Made by a program: the position numbers and the translations under genes. Source: Haloarcula ordinaria (GTDB lineage: Archaea > Halobacteriota > Halobacteria > Halobacteriales > Haloarculaceae). From it: a DNA stretch of 64,000 bases. Position 1 is the first letter of the stretch, and each line of letters starts with the position of its first letter. Below the pieces are notes generated by a model that worked only from the letters and a program-made list of their open reading frames with translations, was not told the DNA's origin and did no database searches. Positions 16,820 through 25,060 of the stretch are shown piece after piece. The stretch covers positions 1,736,001 through 1,800,000 of the forward strand of contig NZ_CP119789.1 of assembly GCF_029338275.1 (NCBI RefSeq), written 5' to 3'.

Positions 16820-17470
16820 ATGAATAGGCGGGAATTCGTCCGGACTGCCGGGGGTGCTGCCGGCGCGACGGCAGCCCTCAGTGCGACGGGCACTGCCGCA
16901 GCCCAGGAAGAGGGTGGCGGCGAGACAGTCCCGGACTACGGCGGATTTCTCGACCAGGTCGGCAACTTCGACGGGACGACCGTCGACGCGCGCGGCCAGG
17001 ACACCGTGACCGTCGAGGTCGGTGCGCAAGGAAACGGCGGCGCGTTCGCGTTCGGCCCACCCGCGGTCCACGTCGACAACGGTGCGACAGTGCAGTTCGA
17101 ATGGACCGGCGAAGGCGGCGGCCACAACGTCGTCTCGGCACCCGACGGTCCCCTGGACTCGGGCGACGCGGTATCGAGTGCGGGCGTCAACTACGAGCAC
17201 ACCTTCGAGGAGGACGGCATCTTCACCTACGTCTGTGTCCCCCACGAGGGGCTCGGCATGAAAGGCGCCATCGTCGTCGGCGAGGAGTACCCGACCCAGA
17301 CGGTCGGTGGCGGCGGCCCGGTGGAGGTCGACCCGCACTACGCTGGCGTCCCCATCCAGCCCCACTTCGTCGGTTTCGGTGCGGGGCTCGCGGTCGTCGT
17401 CTCGCTGGTGTTCACCTTCTTCCTCCTGAAGTACGGTGAGTCGCCACACACGAGCGGGGGGAACAACTGA
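16820..17470 (+). CDS. Halocyanin (membrane-anchored blue copper protein)
   Basis: 216 residues. It begins with a Tat signal (MNRREFVRTAGGAAGATAAL, twin Arg at 3-4) and a linker, then a plastocyanin-like copper domain: His in GGGHNVVSAPDG, and Cys-x4-His-x4-Met in YVCVPHEGLGMKG. A C-terminal helix (about 180-203) anchors it outside the membrane. In this operon it stands where cytochrome c1 does in mitochondrial-type complexes, so it probably takes electrons from the Rieske centre. Its stop overlaps the next start by one base. Confidence 0.92.
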   Translation: MNRREFVRTAGGAAGATAALSATGTAAAQEEGGGETVPDYGGFLDQVGNFDGTTVDARGQDTVTVEVGAQGNGGAFAFGPPAVHVDNGATVQFEWTGEGGGHNVVSAPDGPLDSGDAVSSAGVNYEHTFEEDGIFTYVCVPHEGLGMKGAIVVGEEYPTQTVGGGGPVEVDPHYAGVPIQPHFVGFGAGLAVVVSLVFTFFLLKYGESPHTSGGNN

Positions 17471-17889
17471 TGTCCTCCGAAGGCTCCACCTACGGCGACA
17501 TCCACCGGTACGAACCGCCCCGTGAGAGCACGGCCGCCGCCGTCGGTATCGTGCTGCTGACGTTCATCCAGATCGTCCTCGTCGGGCTGTTCACCTACGG
17601 GATGCTCGCCGGCTGGGCGTCCGGTATCGGGACGACGCTGACCCTCCGAATCATCGAGGCCAACATGTTCATGGGTGGCGTCCTGACGGCCATCTTCATC
17701 GACCTGGCCTTCATCATGATGCTGTACCGCAAGGAGTTCCTCCCCGACGTGATGATCGTCAAGAAGCGCCGTCGCAAGTGGGAGGACCTCTACATCGAGC
17801 AGGACGACGTCGACGGCACCACCGTGCTCGACAACGAGGCGCTCGTCGAGAACATCAAACGTGCGGTCTACCCATACTACAAGAAATAA
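17470..17889 (+). CDS. DUF7318-like small membrane subunit
   Basis: 139 residues with two transmembrane helices (about 25-47 and 60-85) and a basic-then-acidic cytoplasmic tail containing KKRRRKWEDLYIEQDD. It is locked between halocyanin and Rieske genes by single-base overlaps at both ends, which strongly suggests a stoichiometric subunit of the complex. Known to me as DUF7318; no cofactor motif seen. Confidence 0.78.
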   Translation: MSSEGSTYGDIHRYEPPRESTAAAVGIVLLTFIQIVLVGLFTYGMLAGWASGIGTTLTLRIIEANMFMGGVLTAIFIDLAFIMMLYRKEFLPDVMIVKKRRRKWEDLYIEQDDVDGTTVLDNEALVENIKRAVYPYYKK

Positions 17890-18752
17890 TGCCACTAGAC
17901 GAAGACAAGTACCCATCCGAGACAGGCCGACGCCGCTTCGTCAAGGGCGTCGTCGGGAGCGCAGCGCTGTCCAGTATCGGCGTCGGTGGCGCGGCCGCCG
18001 TCGACGCGACGACGGACGCCGCTGGTGAGGGTGGCGGGACGACGACGTTCGTCGCCGTCGAGAACACTGACGGCCCGGCACCCCGCGGGATGCCCATCAT
18101 CCCCATCGAGATCAACGGCGGCGAGATATCAGGCGTCTGGCCCGAGTACGACCCCTCACAGGGCGTCGCTATCCAGGAGGACTTCGGCGGCAGCGGCATC
18201 TCCTACTCGTCGGCCTGGTTCCAGTACTGCGGGATGCAGACGGTCGAAGGCATCTACCCGCAGGCCGACCAGGACAACCTCTTCCGGAACAACCAGGGGT
18301 CGTTCTCCTGGCAGGACGAGTACGACAGCGGCGCGCCGCTCACCGTCGACATGTTCTCGGACTACCAGGAGTGGGGCAACGGTATCGGCACCGCCGGTAT
18401 CGGGAAGCCCGCGAGCGCCACCTGGCGCTCGGAGGGTGACGCCTCGACCATTCCGGTCCAGATTATCCGGTCGGTCGAAATCGAGAAACTGGCCAACGGC
18501 GAGGGCAAGTACTCGGACGTTCCGGGCCCCGTCCAGTCGTTCATCTCAGAGGCGACCGACCAGGGCTTCATCGCCTGGCTGAACAAGTGCACCCACTTCT
18601 GCTGTGTCCCGGGCTTCAAGACGCAGGAGGGGAGCGCGAACTTCGGTGGCGAGAACGCCATCTACTGCCAATGTCACCAGTCGGTGTACGACCCCTTCAG
18701 CCCGGTGCAGAAACAGTTCGTGGCGCTCCCGCGCCCACCACAGACGGAGTAA
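17889..18752 (+). CDS. Rieske iron-sulfur protein
   Basis: 287 residues. A Tat-like N-terminus (ETGRRRFVKGVVGSAAL, Arg 14-16) suggests folding before export and a signal anchor. The 2Fe-2S ligands are Cys234-x-His236 (in CTHFCCVPGF) and Cys260-x-x-His263 (in CQCHQSVYDPF), with the extra disulfide cysteines 239 and 262. The N-terminal region (60-220) is longer than in plastid or mitochondrial Rieske proteins, typical of haloarchaea. It starts on the last base of the previous stop codon and is followed three bases later by cytochrome b. Confidence 0.93.
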   Translation: MPLDEDKYPSETGRRRFVKGVVGSAALSSIGVGGAAAVDATTDAAGEGGGTTTFVAVENTDGPAPRGMPIIPIEINGGEISGVWPEYDPSQGVAIQEDFGGSGISYSSAWFQYCGMQTVEGIYPQADQDNLFRNNQGSFSWQDEYDSGAPLTVDMFSDYQEWGNGIGTAGIGKPASATWRSEGDASTIPVQIIRSVEIEKLANGEGKYSDVPGPVQSFISEATDQGFIAWLNKCTHFCCVPGFKTQEGSANFGGENAIYCQCHQSVYDPFSPVQKQFVALPRPPQTE

Positions 18753-18755
18753 CCA

Positions 18756-19559
18756 ATGAGTCTCGAACGCAAAGACGACCACGACCACAAAGGCTGGATG
18801 AAGACGCGTGAGCTCACGCCGATAGAGACGGTGTACCTCACGGCACTGATTTGGCTCGACAAGCGGCTGCGCGTCGTTGACTACCTGGAGATCCTCGAGG
18901 ACCTCTACTACAAGGTCAACATGCAGATGCCCAAGAGCCACACGGAACAGTACAACCTCGACAACAAGTTCTGGTACTGGTACCCGCTGTACGCGCTGGG
19001 GTCGTTCTCCACGTTGGCGTACATCGTCGCGGCGATATCGGGCGCCCTGCTGGGCTTCTACTACGCGCCGGCTGCGGCCGCCGCGGACGGGTCACCGACC
19101 ATCGCCTACGACTCGGTGTTGCTCATCATGGGCCAGTTGAACCTCGGCTTCTTCCTGCGCTCGGTCCACCGCTGGTCCGCGCAGGTGATGGTCGCCGCCG
19201 TGTTCCTCCACATGCTGCGTGTCTACTTCACGGGCGCGTACAAGGAACCGCGCGAGCTCAACTGGATTATCGGCATCGTCCTCATCTCGCTGACGCTGGT
19301 GTTCGGGTACACTGGCTACCTGCTCCCCTGGAGCCAGCTGTCGTTCTGGGCCGGCCAGATCGGCGTCGAGATGTCGCTGTCGATTCCCCTCATCGGCGAG
19401 TGGGTCGCCCAGCTGCTGTTTGGCGGCTTCACCTTGAGCCAGTCGACTATCGTCCGGATGTACATCCTGCACGTGTTCCTCCTGCCGTTCATCACGACGG
19501 CAGTCATCGCCGTGCACATCGGCATCGTCTGGATGCAAGGCATCGCGGAACCACACTGA
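18756..19559 (+). CDS. Cytochrome b, N-terminal part (b6-like)
   Basis: 267 residues. Four transmembrane helices carry the two bis-His heme b sites: His pairs lie in RSVHRWSAQVMVAAVFLHML and in MYILHVFLLPFITTAVIAVHIG. GYTGYLLPWSQ is the quinol-oxidation site helix. The split into an N part here and a C part at 19564 matches b6/subunit IV organisation rather than the single mitochondrial chain. N-terminal cytoplasmic extension of about 70 residues. Confidence 0.93.
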   Translation: MSLERKDDHDHKGWMKTRELTPIETVYLTALIWLDKRLRVVDYLEILEDLYYKVNMQMPKSHTEQYNLDNKFWYWYPLYALGSFSTLAYIVAAISGALLGFYYAPAAAAADGSPTIAYDSVLLIMGQLNLGFFLRSVHRWSAQVMVAAVFLHMLRVYFTGAYKEPRELNWIIGIVLISLTLVFGYTGYLLPWSQLSFWAGQIGVEMSLSIPLIGEWVAQLLFGGFTLSQSTIVRMYILHVFLLPFITTAVIAVHIGIVWMQGIAEPH

Positions 19560-19563
19560 TACA

Positions 19564-20331
19564 ATGAGCGACAACGACACCAACGACGACGTTCGTACAG
19601 ACGGCAGCGGTACCGGCATCGTCCCGCCGGACGACGAGACCCCGACGTGGTCCGAGCGCAAGCAGCGGACTCAGGGGCTCTCCCGGCTGACCTACGAGTA
19701 CTTCGAACGGTCCCGTCGCGAGGACCAGGACCTGCGCCAGGAGTCCGACTACGTCGAACGTGACGTCCTGGCCTTCCCCGCCTGGCCCCACGAGATGATC
19801 CGCAACCTCGCGCTGTCGGCGTTCTTCGTCGGGATGATTCTGTTCGTCTCGGCGGCGCTGCCACCGGAGATGCCCAACCCCGCAAACTCCAGCGTGACGC
19901 CGGCCATCATCCTGCCGGACTGGTACCTCTACTGGTCGTTCGGGTTGTTGAAACTCGGCCCGCTGAACCCGGACCTGTCCATCCTGGGCGGCCAGAAACT
20001 GATGGCTGACCGGACCTACGGGGTGCTCGCGAACGTGGTCGTCGTCGGCTTCGTCGCCATCGTCCCCTTCCTCAACAAGGGGTCGGCCCGACGCCCCGTC
20101 GAGCAGCCCTTCTGGGCCGCTGTCGGGATGTCCGGCGTGGTGTTCAGCCTGACCATCGCCGCGCTGTCCGTCAAGAACATCATCCCGATGGACTCGAACC
20201 TCCTGTTCGACCTGACGTTCCTGCTCCCGTTCGTCAGCGCCACCATCACCTACGCGGTGCTGAAGACCATGCGGGAAGGATACATGTTCGACCTCAACCG
20301 GCGGTACTACCGGTTGCGCCCACCGAAGTAA
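19564..20331 (+). CDS. Cytochrome b, C-terminal part (subunit IV-like)
   Basis: 255 residues with a hydrophilic N-terminal region of about 75 residues then three to four helices. The quinol-site motif reads PDWYLYW (residues about 118-124) where mitochondrial-type proteins have PEWY; PDWY is known from menaquinol-using complexes, and haloarchaea use menaquinone, so this fits. Four bases separate it from the b6-like gene. Confidence 0.92.
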   Translation: MSDNDTNDDVRTDGSGTGIVPPDDETPTWSERKQRTQGLSRLTYEYFERSRREDQDLRQESDYVERDVLAFPAWPHEMIRNLALSAFFVGMILFVSAALPPEMPNPANSSVTPAIILPDWYLYWSFGLLKLGPLNPDLSILGGQKLMADRTYGVLANVVVVGFVAIVPFLNKGSARRPVEQPFWAAVGMSGVVFSLTIAALSVKNIIPMDSNLLFDLTFLLPFVSATITYAVLKTMREGYMFDLNRRYYRLRPPK

Positions 20332-20443
20332 CCCGCGCTCCGTCCCGGGACTCCACTCCGTTTTCACCGGCGCTCACGCATCTCGAGACGAGTCACGCCC
20401 CCGTCTCGCCGCAGTAAAGTAGGTCGCGCCCCTAGCGAGGGTG

Positions 20444-20752
20444 ATGACCGAGGACGATTCGAAGCCGACCGCGGGCCGACGTGACGTCGTCGTCCCGTTG
20501 CGCGTGTACAAGGCCGTCACCGTGTTCTCGACGCTCTTCGCCGTCCTCTGTGTGGTCGGCGGGTTCATCCTCGTCGACAACGCGACCCAGCGCGCGTCGG
20601 CGCCGGCCTCGGAGATAGACGTCCCCATCTCCATCGCCGGCGTCGGCCTCATCCTCGCTGGAACCGTGGTCTACGCCTTTTCGACGCGCTTTCGGACCGA
20701 AGAAATGGGAAAGTCTAAAGACGACGCTGGCGAAGAATCAGATAATGGCTGA
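20444..20752 (+). CDS. DUF7315-like small membrane subunit
   Basis: 102 residues with two transmembrane helices (about 22-42 and 62-82) and an acidic C-terminus. ATG at 20444 is preceded by GAGGGTG, a possible ribosome-binding site; a GTG one codon earlier is less likely. The end overlaps the next gene by eight bases, showing coupling. Part of the bc locus by position. Confidence 0.72.
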   Translation: MTEDDSKPTAGRRDVVVPLRVYKAVTVFSTLFAVLCVVGGFILVDNATQRASAPASEIDVPISIAGVGLILAGTVVYAFSTRFRTEEMGKSKDDAGEESDNG

Positions 20753-21014
20753 CGAATTCATGAAGGGGTTCGGTATCCTCATGGTCGGCGGGCTCGCCTG
20801 GATGACCTTCGCGGGCTGGTACCGGACGCCGAGCTTCGAGGGCGCACAGCTGACAGGCGAGGTCACGCTCGAGAACCCGACGCTGTTCGACCAGATCGGG
20901 CTCGTCATGATGGACGTGTTCTTCTGGTTCGCCATCATCGGCGCGCTGACCTTCTGGGTCGTCATCCCGCTGGTCAACGAGACGCGAGAGTACCTCGACG
21001 AGCGCTCGGCCTGA
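20745..21014 (+). CDS. DUF7314-like small membrane subunit
   Basis: 89 residues with two hydrophobic helices (about 6-25 and 47-70), start MADEFMKGFGILMVGGLAW, end ETREYLDERSA. Overlaps the preceding gene by eight bases and ends the bc operon. No cofactor motif; position suggests an accessory subunit. Confidence 0.72.
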   Translation: MADEFMKGFGILMVGGLAWMTFAGWYRTPSFEGAQLTGEVTLENPTLFDQIGLVMMDVFFWFAIIGALTFWVVIPLVNETREYLDERSA

Positions 21015-21268
21015 ACGGTCCGTCTTTCTGTCGGCTGACGGGGCCACGAACTCCATCTACTTCCGCGACGGTCACACTGTTCTCTAGCCAGCATCGCAGT
21101 CGCATCGCCCGACCACGCTTCAGTTACACCACGTGCGGAGGGACCATGTCTGACCCAAGCGACGTCAGTGGCGCCGACGTGTCGTGACTGGACGGGGAAC
21201 ACAGCCGTCTCTGGCAGTCGGATATTTGACCGGGCACTCGGAAGAAATGGTTCGAAAAGCGCGAACGC

Positions 21269-21730
21269 TCAGACGATTGCGTCCCAGGGGGCGGCGATGA
21301 CCCAGAAGAGGCTCTGGTAGCCCGCGTAGAGGACGAGGAGCGCCGCAGCGACGAGCGACCCCTTCGGTCGTTCGAGGGGAATCTCGCGACGGGCCTCGAC
21401 TTTCCGGGACTCGAACTCGAAGAAGTCGGTGATGACGGCACCGAGGACGAGCATCGACATGACCATCCCGCCGTGGTGGGCGAGCGTCATGTAGAAAAAC
21501 GAGGCGATGACCAGGATGACGTTGCTCGCGGTGTGGGCCGGATGGCGGGAGATCGCCTCCGCACCCCCCGTCTCGTACTCTTTGAGGTGTCGCCTGTGGG
21601 CCAGCTGCCGGGTCAGCAGGTTCGCGACCACCAGGACCATGATGACGTACTCGATGAGGAGGACGCCACCGGGGCCTGTGCTCCCGAAGATGGTGTCAAG
21701 CGGCCCGAAGAGCGTGACTGATGGCTGCAT
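21269..21730 (-). CDS. DUF7313-like membrane protein
   Basis: 153 residues with about four transmembrane helices; the middle helices are rich in His and Met (SRHPAHTASNVILV, TLAHHGGMVMSML). The ATG at 21730 (MQPSVTLFGPL) is preferred over an upstream GTG/ATG at 21739. It sits at the far end of the bc locus on the opposite strand. About 250 bases between it and the operon end contain nothing recognisable except a short open frame of 13 codons at 21148, not called. Confidence 0.68.
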   Translation of the reverse strand: MQPSVTLFGPLDTIFGSTGPGGVLLIEYVIMVLVVANLLTRQLAHRRHLKEYETGGAEAISRHPAHTASNVILVIASFFYMTLAHHGGMVMSMLVLGAVITDFFEFESRKVEARREIPLERPKGSLVAAALLVLYAGYQSLFWVIAAPWDAIV

Positions 21731-21780
21731 ACGAGACACTGTGTCCGGTCCCCATTAGTGTCTTTCCAATTCTCGCCCGG

Positions 21781-22500
21781 TCAGTCGAACCGCGACCGGC
21801 TCGAGTCGACGACGGCGGCCCGCCAGCGGCCCTGCCGGGCGAGCGTCACCGAGTCGCCGTACGAGACCGTTCCCCGTTCGGTCCCGTCGACGAACAGCGA
21901 GACTTCCGCTTCGTCGCGGTCGACGGTCACGGTGACCGTCTCCCCGGGGAGCACCCAGTGGTCCGGGTTCGTCGCGAACGGCGCGATGGGCGTGACGACG
22001 CTGACGGGCGCCGGTTCGACGACCGGGCCGCCGATGCGACGGGCGTATCCAGGGGAGCCCGCCGGCGTCGAGACCACGACCCCGTCCGCCCTGAACGTCC
22101 CGACGTGGTCCGTCGGGCTCGCGACGGTGTACTCAGAGATGTGGGCCGCGTCCGCGGTGACGAGCGTCACGTCCCAGACGGCCCTGCCCACCGGGTCGTC
22201 GTCGAGAGCGACCGACAGGAGCGGGTGGTGTTCGACGCGTGCCGCGTCCAGCGAGGCCACCGCGTCGGCGACCCGGTCGCGAGGCACCGACCGGACGCCT
22301 CGACCGGCGTCGACGGGCACCACCAGCGGGTCGCGCTCGGCACGTGCCACGGCAGTCACCGCGGCCTCGCCGACGGCGACGACGGCGTCTGTCGCTGGCA
22401 CGGTCTCCGGGGTTCCGGTCTCGACCGTCACGCTGCCCTCCCGGAGCCGCTCGGCCACCTCGTCGTCACCGACGACGCCCACGGAATCGCGCTCGGTCAT
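21781..22500 (-). CDS. NAD kinase-like protein lacking the GGDG motif
   Basis: 239 residues, NAD kinase fold by the C-terminal block: STPAGSPGYARRIGGPVV (144-161) matches the NAD-binding TPTGSTAY region, followed by VVTPIAPFATNPDHWVLP. The N-terminal half normally has the Gly-Gly-Asp-Gly motif whose Asp is catalytic; here it reads VGEAAV (43-48). It may be an inactive paralog or a nucleotide sensor. Two NAD kinase genes are common in haloarchaea. The ATG at 22500 is used; a GTG precedes it. Confidence 0.75.
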   Translation of the reverse strand: MTERDSVGVVGDDEVAERLREGSVTVETGTPETVPATDAVVAVGEAAVTAVARAERDPLVVPVDAGRGVRSVPRDRVADAVASLDAARVEHHPLLSVALDDDPVGRAVWDVTLVTADAAHISEYTVASPTDHVGTFRADGVVVSTPAGSPGYARRIGGPVVEPAPVSVVTPIAPFATNPDHWVLPGETVTVTVDRDEAEVSLFVDGTERGTVSYGDSVTLARQGRWRAAVVDSSRSRFD

Positions 22501-22546
22501 CACTGAAGGGTCCGACCGACCGGAGAAAAACCTGCCGCACTCACCG

Positions 22547-23779
22547 TTAGTTGCTCAAGCGTTGGCGGGCGTACTTCACCAGCGTCGGCACGTCGTCGAG
22601 GTGCAACAGCCGCGCCATCGCCAGTTTGTCGCCGGCGTTCGCTCGCTGGAGGACGTCGTCGTCGGCGGCCCGGAGGTCGGCCATGAGCTGGTCGTAGCGC
22701 TCGTTGGGCACGAGGTACAGCAACTCGGTCAGTGTCAACCTGGCCCGCGAGCGCGGTGCCACTTCCGTGTGCCAGAGCTCGTCGTACACACTCATCTTCT
22801 CGGCCGAGGTGTCCCGTGAATCGGGTGTCAGCGCCGCGTCGACGGTGATGGCGGCCGCGCGCGCGGACTTCATGCCCTTGTGGATGCCTTCGCCCCACAG
22901 CGGGTCGATGGTCGGGACGGTGTCGCCGATGGCGATGAAGTTGTCCGTGCTCAGGTCACCCGGCGGCTGGATGTGGGCCGAGCCGCGGTGCTGTTTCCCC
23001 TCGAGGCGTTCTGCGCCGTCGAAACGTGGGTCCTGGTCGAGCCAGTACTCCAGGTAGTCGTCGATGCCCATCCCGTCCTTGGCGTACTCGCGGTGTGAGT
23101 CGTTCTGGATGTAACAGAGGCCGACCTTCGCCGTGTCGCCGCCGGTGTGGAATATCCAGGAGTAGCCGCCGGGCGCCAGGTCGTGGTCCAGCCGGAGCAT
23201 CATCGCGTCCGTGAGGTCCCCGTAGTCGTCGTGGTCCACGTCGATGCCCTCGAACTCGTACTCGACGCCGATAGCCTGGTGGTCGCGCTGGAGGTCGCTG
23301 ACGCCGAGCTTCTTCGCCAGCGGTGCGGCCGGCCCCGTCGCGTCGATGACGACGTCCGCGTACACCTCCTCGTCGCCGTCGTACCGGACGCCGACGACCT
23401 CGCCTTCGTCCACGATAGGCGCGGAAACGCGCGAACCGAACCGGTACGTCGCCCCGCGCTCGCGGCCGTCACGGACGAGGAAGCGCTTGAAGTCGGCGAA
23501 CTCGAGCACCGCACCGGTCTGCTCGCGGACGTAGTGGTCGTTGGGTGATTCGAGGACGACGCTGTCGGTGTAGTTCATCACGACGTCGTCCGGGATACCG
23601 AACGACGCCATCATCGAGGGGAACGTGCCTGCGGTGGACTTGTTGCTCTGACGCGGGAACTCGTCTTCGGGCTCCGTCTCGAGGACGAGGACGTCGTAGT
23701 CCCGCTCTGCTACGTCGCGGGCACACTGGGCCCCGGCAGGCCCGGCCCCGGCTATCACCACGTCAAAGCGGTCGCGCAT
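22547..23779 (-). CDS. Geranylgeranyl reductase family FAD protein
   Basis: 410 residues. N-terminal FAD fold DVVIAGAGPAGAQCARDVAE (residues 6-25), the second flavin motif IAIGDTVPTIDPLWGEGIHKGM near residue 280 and DATGPAAPLA in between are typical of the digeranylgeranylglycerophospholipid reductase / geranylgeranyl-PP reductase group. These enzymes saturate isoprenoid chains of archaeal lipids or menaquinone. ATG at 23779 gives MRDRFDVVIAG. It is divergent from the unidentified gene at 23818, sharing a 38-base promoter region. Confidence 0.85.
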   Translation of the reverse strand: MRDRFDVVIAGAGPAGAQCARDVAERDYDVLVLETEPEDEFPRQSNKSTAGTFPSMMASFGIPDDVVMNYTDSVVLESPNDHYVREQTGAVLEFADFKRFLVRDGRERGATYRFGSRVSAPIVDEGEVVGVRYDGDEEVYADVVIDATGPAAPLAKKLGVSDLQRDHQAIGVEYEFEGIDVDHDDYGDLTDAMMLRLDHDLAPGGYSWIFHTGGDTAKVGLCYIQNDSHREYAKDGMGIDDYLEYWLDQDPRFDGAERLEGKQHRGSAHIQPPGDLSTDNFIAIGDTVPTIDPLWGEGIHKGMKSARAAAITVDAALTPDSRDTSAEKMSVYDELWHTEVAPRSRARLTLTELLYLVPNERYDQLMADLRAADDDVLQRANAGDKLAMARLLHLDDVPTLVKYARQRLSN

Positions 23780-23817
23780 AATCGAACGTACCTCCTTTGC
23801 ATAATCAGTCTTGCTGA

Positions 23818-25056
23818 ATGTACCGACCCGGCTCTCGAAAGGGTAAAGGACCCACCAACCACACCACCGCCAACGCGGAGATTCGAGAGATGGTCCTGAA
23901 AACTGGTGCGGGCATGCTCGCGGACCGGCGGCGAGTGCCGACAGCACTGCGAGCGGTCCTGGGGTACTACGCCGAAACCGGCGTCTTCGACTACGCCAGT
24001 CTCTCGCTCAAACGGGAGATCGACGACCGAACCGAACGGATGGTCGACGACGTGAACGCGCGCGTCGAGGCCGCGCTCGAAGCGGAGTTCGGACATCCCG
24101 TCGAGTTCGACTACGACACCAAACTCATCCTCCCGGCCCAGCTCACGCTGGGTTACGTCTACCGGGAGGCGCGACGCGCGGCCGACGGGGACCCCGTCCA
24201 GGAGCCTATCGCCGACGGCGTCCCGCCGGTCGACGAGCTGGCGCTCGAACGGGGCCCCACCCAGGACCTCACCCCACGGGAGATGGTCGTCCGGGCCGAG
24301 CGGATGACCCGCCTCTCCATCGAGGCGCTCGTCGACGGCGACATGCGCGACGCGATAAACGACGAGGAGTTCGAGGACTTCGAGGTGGACTTCGACGCGG
24401 ACGAGGCGGACCGCCGTCGGGTCGCCGAAGTCGCACAGGACGCGCTCCAGAGCCATCTGGACGGTCTGCTCGATGAGATGCCTCCCGTCGTCGAGGAAGC
24501 CTACCAGTGGGCCGTCGACTACAGCGAGGCCCACCAGGACCGCGACGAGCACTTCCGCGACCTGATGGCCGACGCCGAAGCAGGTGACGAGGCGGCGCTG
24601 GACGCCGTCCGCGCGGAGTACAAGTTCGCCGACTACGACGAGGGACCGCCGACCTTCGGCGAGCGGGAGATGGCCCTCCCGTACAGCAAGACCCAGTACG
24701 CCCGCGTCGGCGTCATCTACGACGGGATGCTCGACCTCTACCGGCTGGCCGGCCTGGACATCGACGAGACGTTCGCGAAGGCCATCGTGCTGGCCATCAT
24801 CGGCGCGCAGGTGTGGCTCGACGACGTCGACGACTACGCCGACGACCAGGCGAACGGCCAGCTGACCCCCGTCACCGCGGAGTACCTGCTCGCGCCCGAC
24901 GACGAGGCGGCCTACCGTCACGTCGTGGACATCACCGAACAGTATCTGGACCTGGCGGAGACGTACGCTACCGAGGCCGACTCGCCGCTGACGGGTATCG
25001 CCGCCGAGTACATCTACCGCTCGGGCGACCCGCAGGTGCTCCCCGGCTCGTTCTGA
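23818..25056 (+). CDS. Unidentified 412-residue helical protein with Asp-rich motif
   Basis: I do not recognise this gene. The protein is acidic and appears almost all helical. Residues about 325-350 read as a hydrophobic helix GAQVW running into L-D-D-V-D-D-Y-A-D-D-Q-A-N-G-Q (334-348), followed by LTPVTAEYLL. That pattern resembles the second Asp-rich helix of squalene/phytoene synthases and trans-prenyl synthases. A clear first Asp-rich motif is not found. It shares its promoter region with a geranylgeranyl-reductase family gene, which makes an isoprenoid role attractive but unproven. The first 15 residues (SRKGKGPTNHTT) are basic and disordered-looking. Confidence 0.7.
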   Translation: MYRPGSRKGKGPTNHTTANAEIREMVLKTGAGMLADRRRVPTALRAVLGYYAETGVFDYASLSLKREIDDRTERMVDDVNARVEAALEAEFGHPVEFDYDTKLILPAQLTLGYVYREARRAADGDPVQEPIADGVPPVDELALERGPTQDLTPREMVVRAERMTRLSIEALVDGDMRDAINDEEFEDFEVDFDADEADRRRVAEVAQDALQSHLDGLLDEMPPVVEEAYQWAVDYSEAHQDRDEHFRDLMADAEAGDEAALDAVRAEYKFADYDEGPPTFGEREMALPYSKTQYARVGVIYDGMLDLYRLAGLDIDETFAKAIVLAIIGAQVWLDDVDDYADDQANGQLTPVTAEYLLAPDDEAAYRHVVDITEQYLDLAETYATEADSPLTGIAAEYIYRSGDPQVLPGSF

Positions 25057-25060
25057 CCGC

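Noticed and set aside
21148..21189. 13-codon frame MSDPSDVSGADVS with a ribosome-binding-like GGAGG
   Set aside because: Too short to support as a gene; possibly a degraded gene start.
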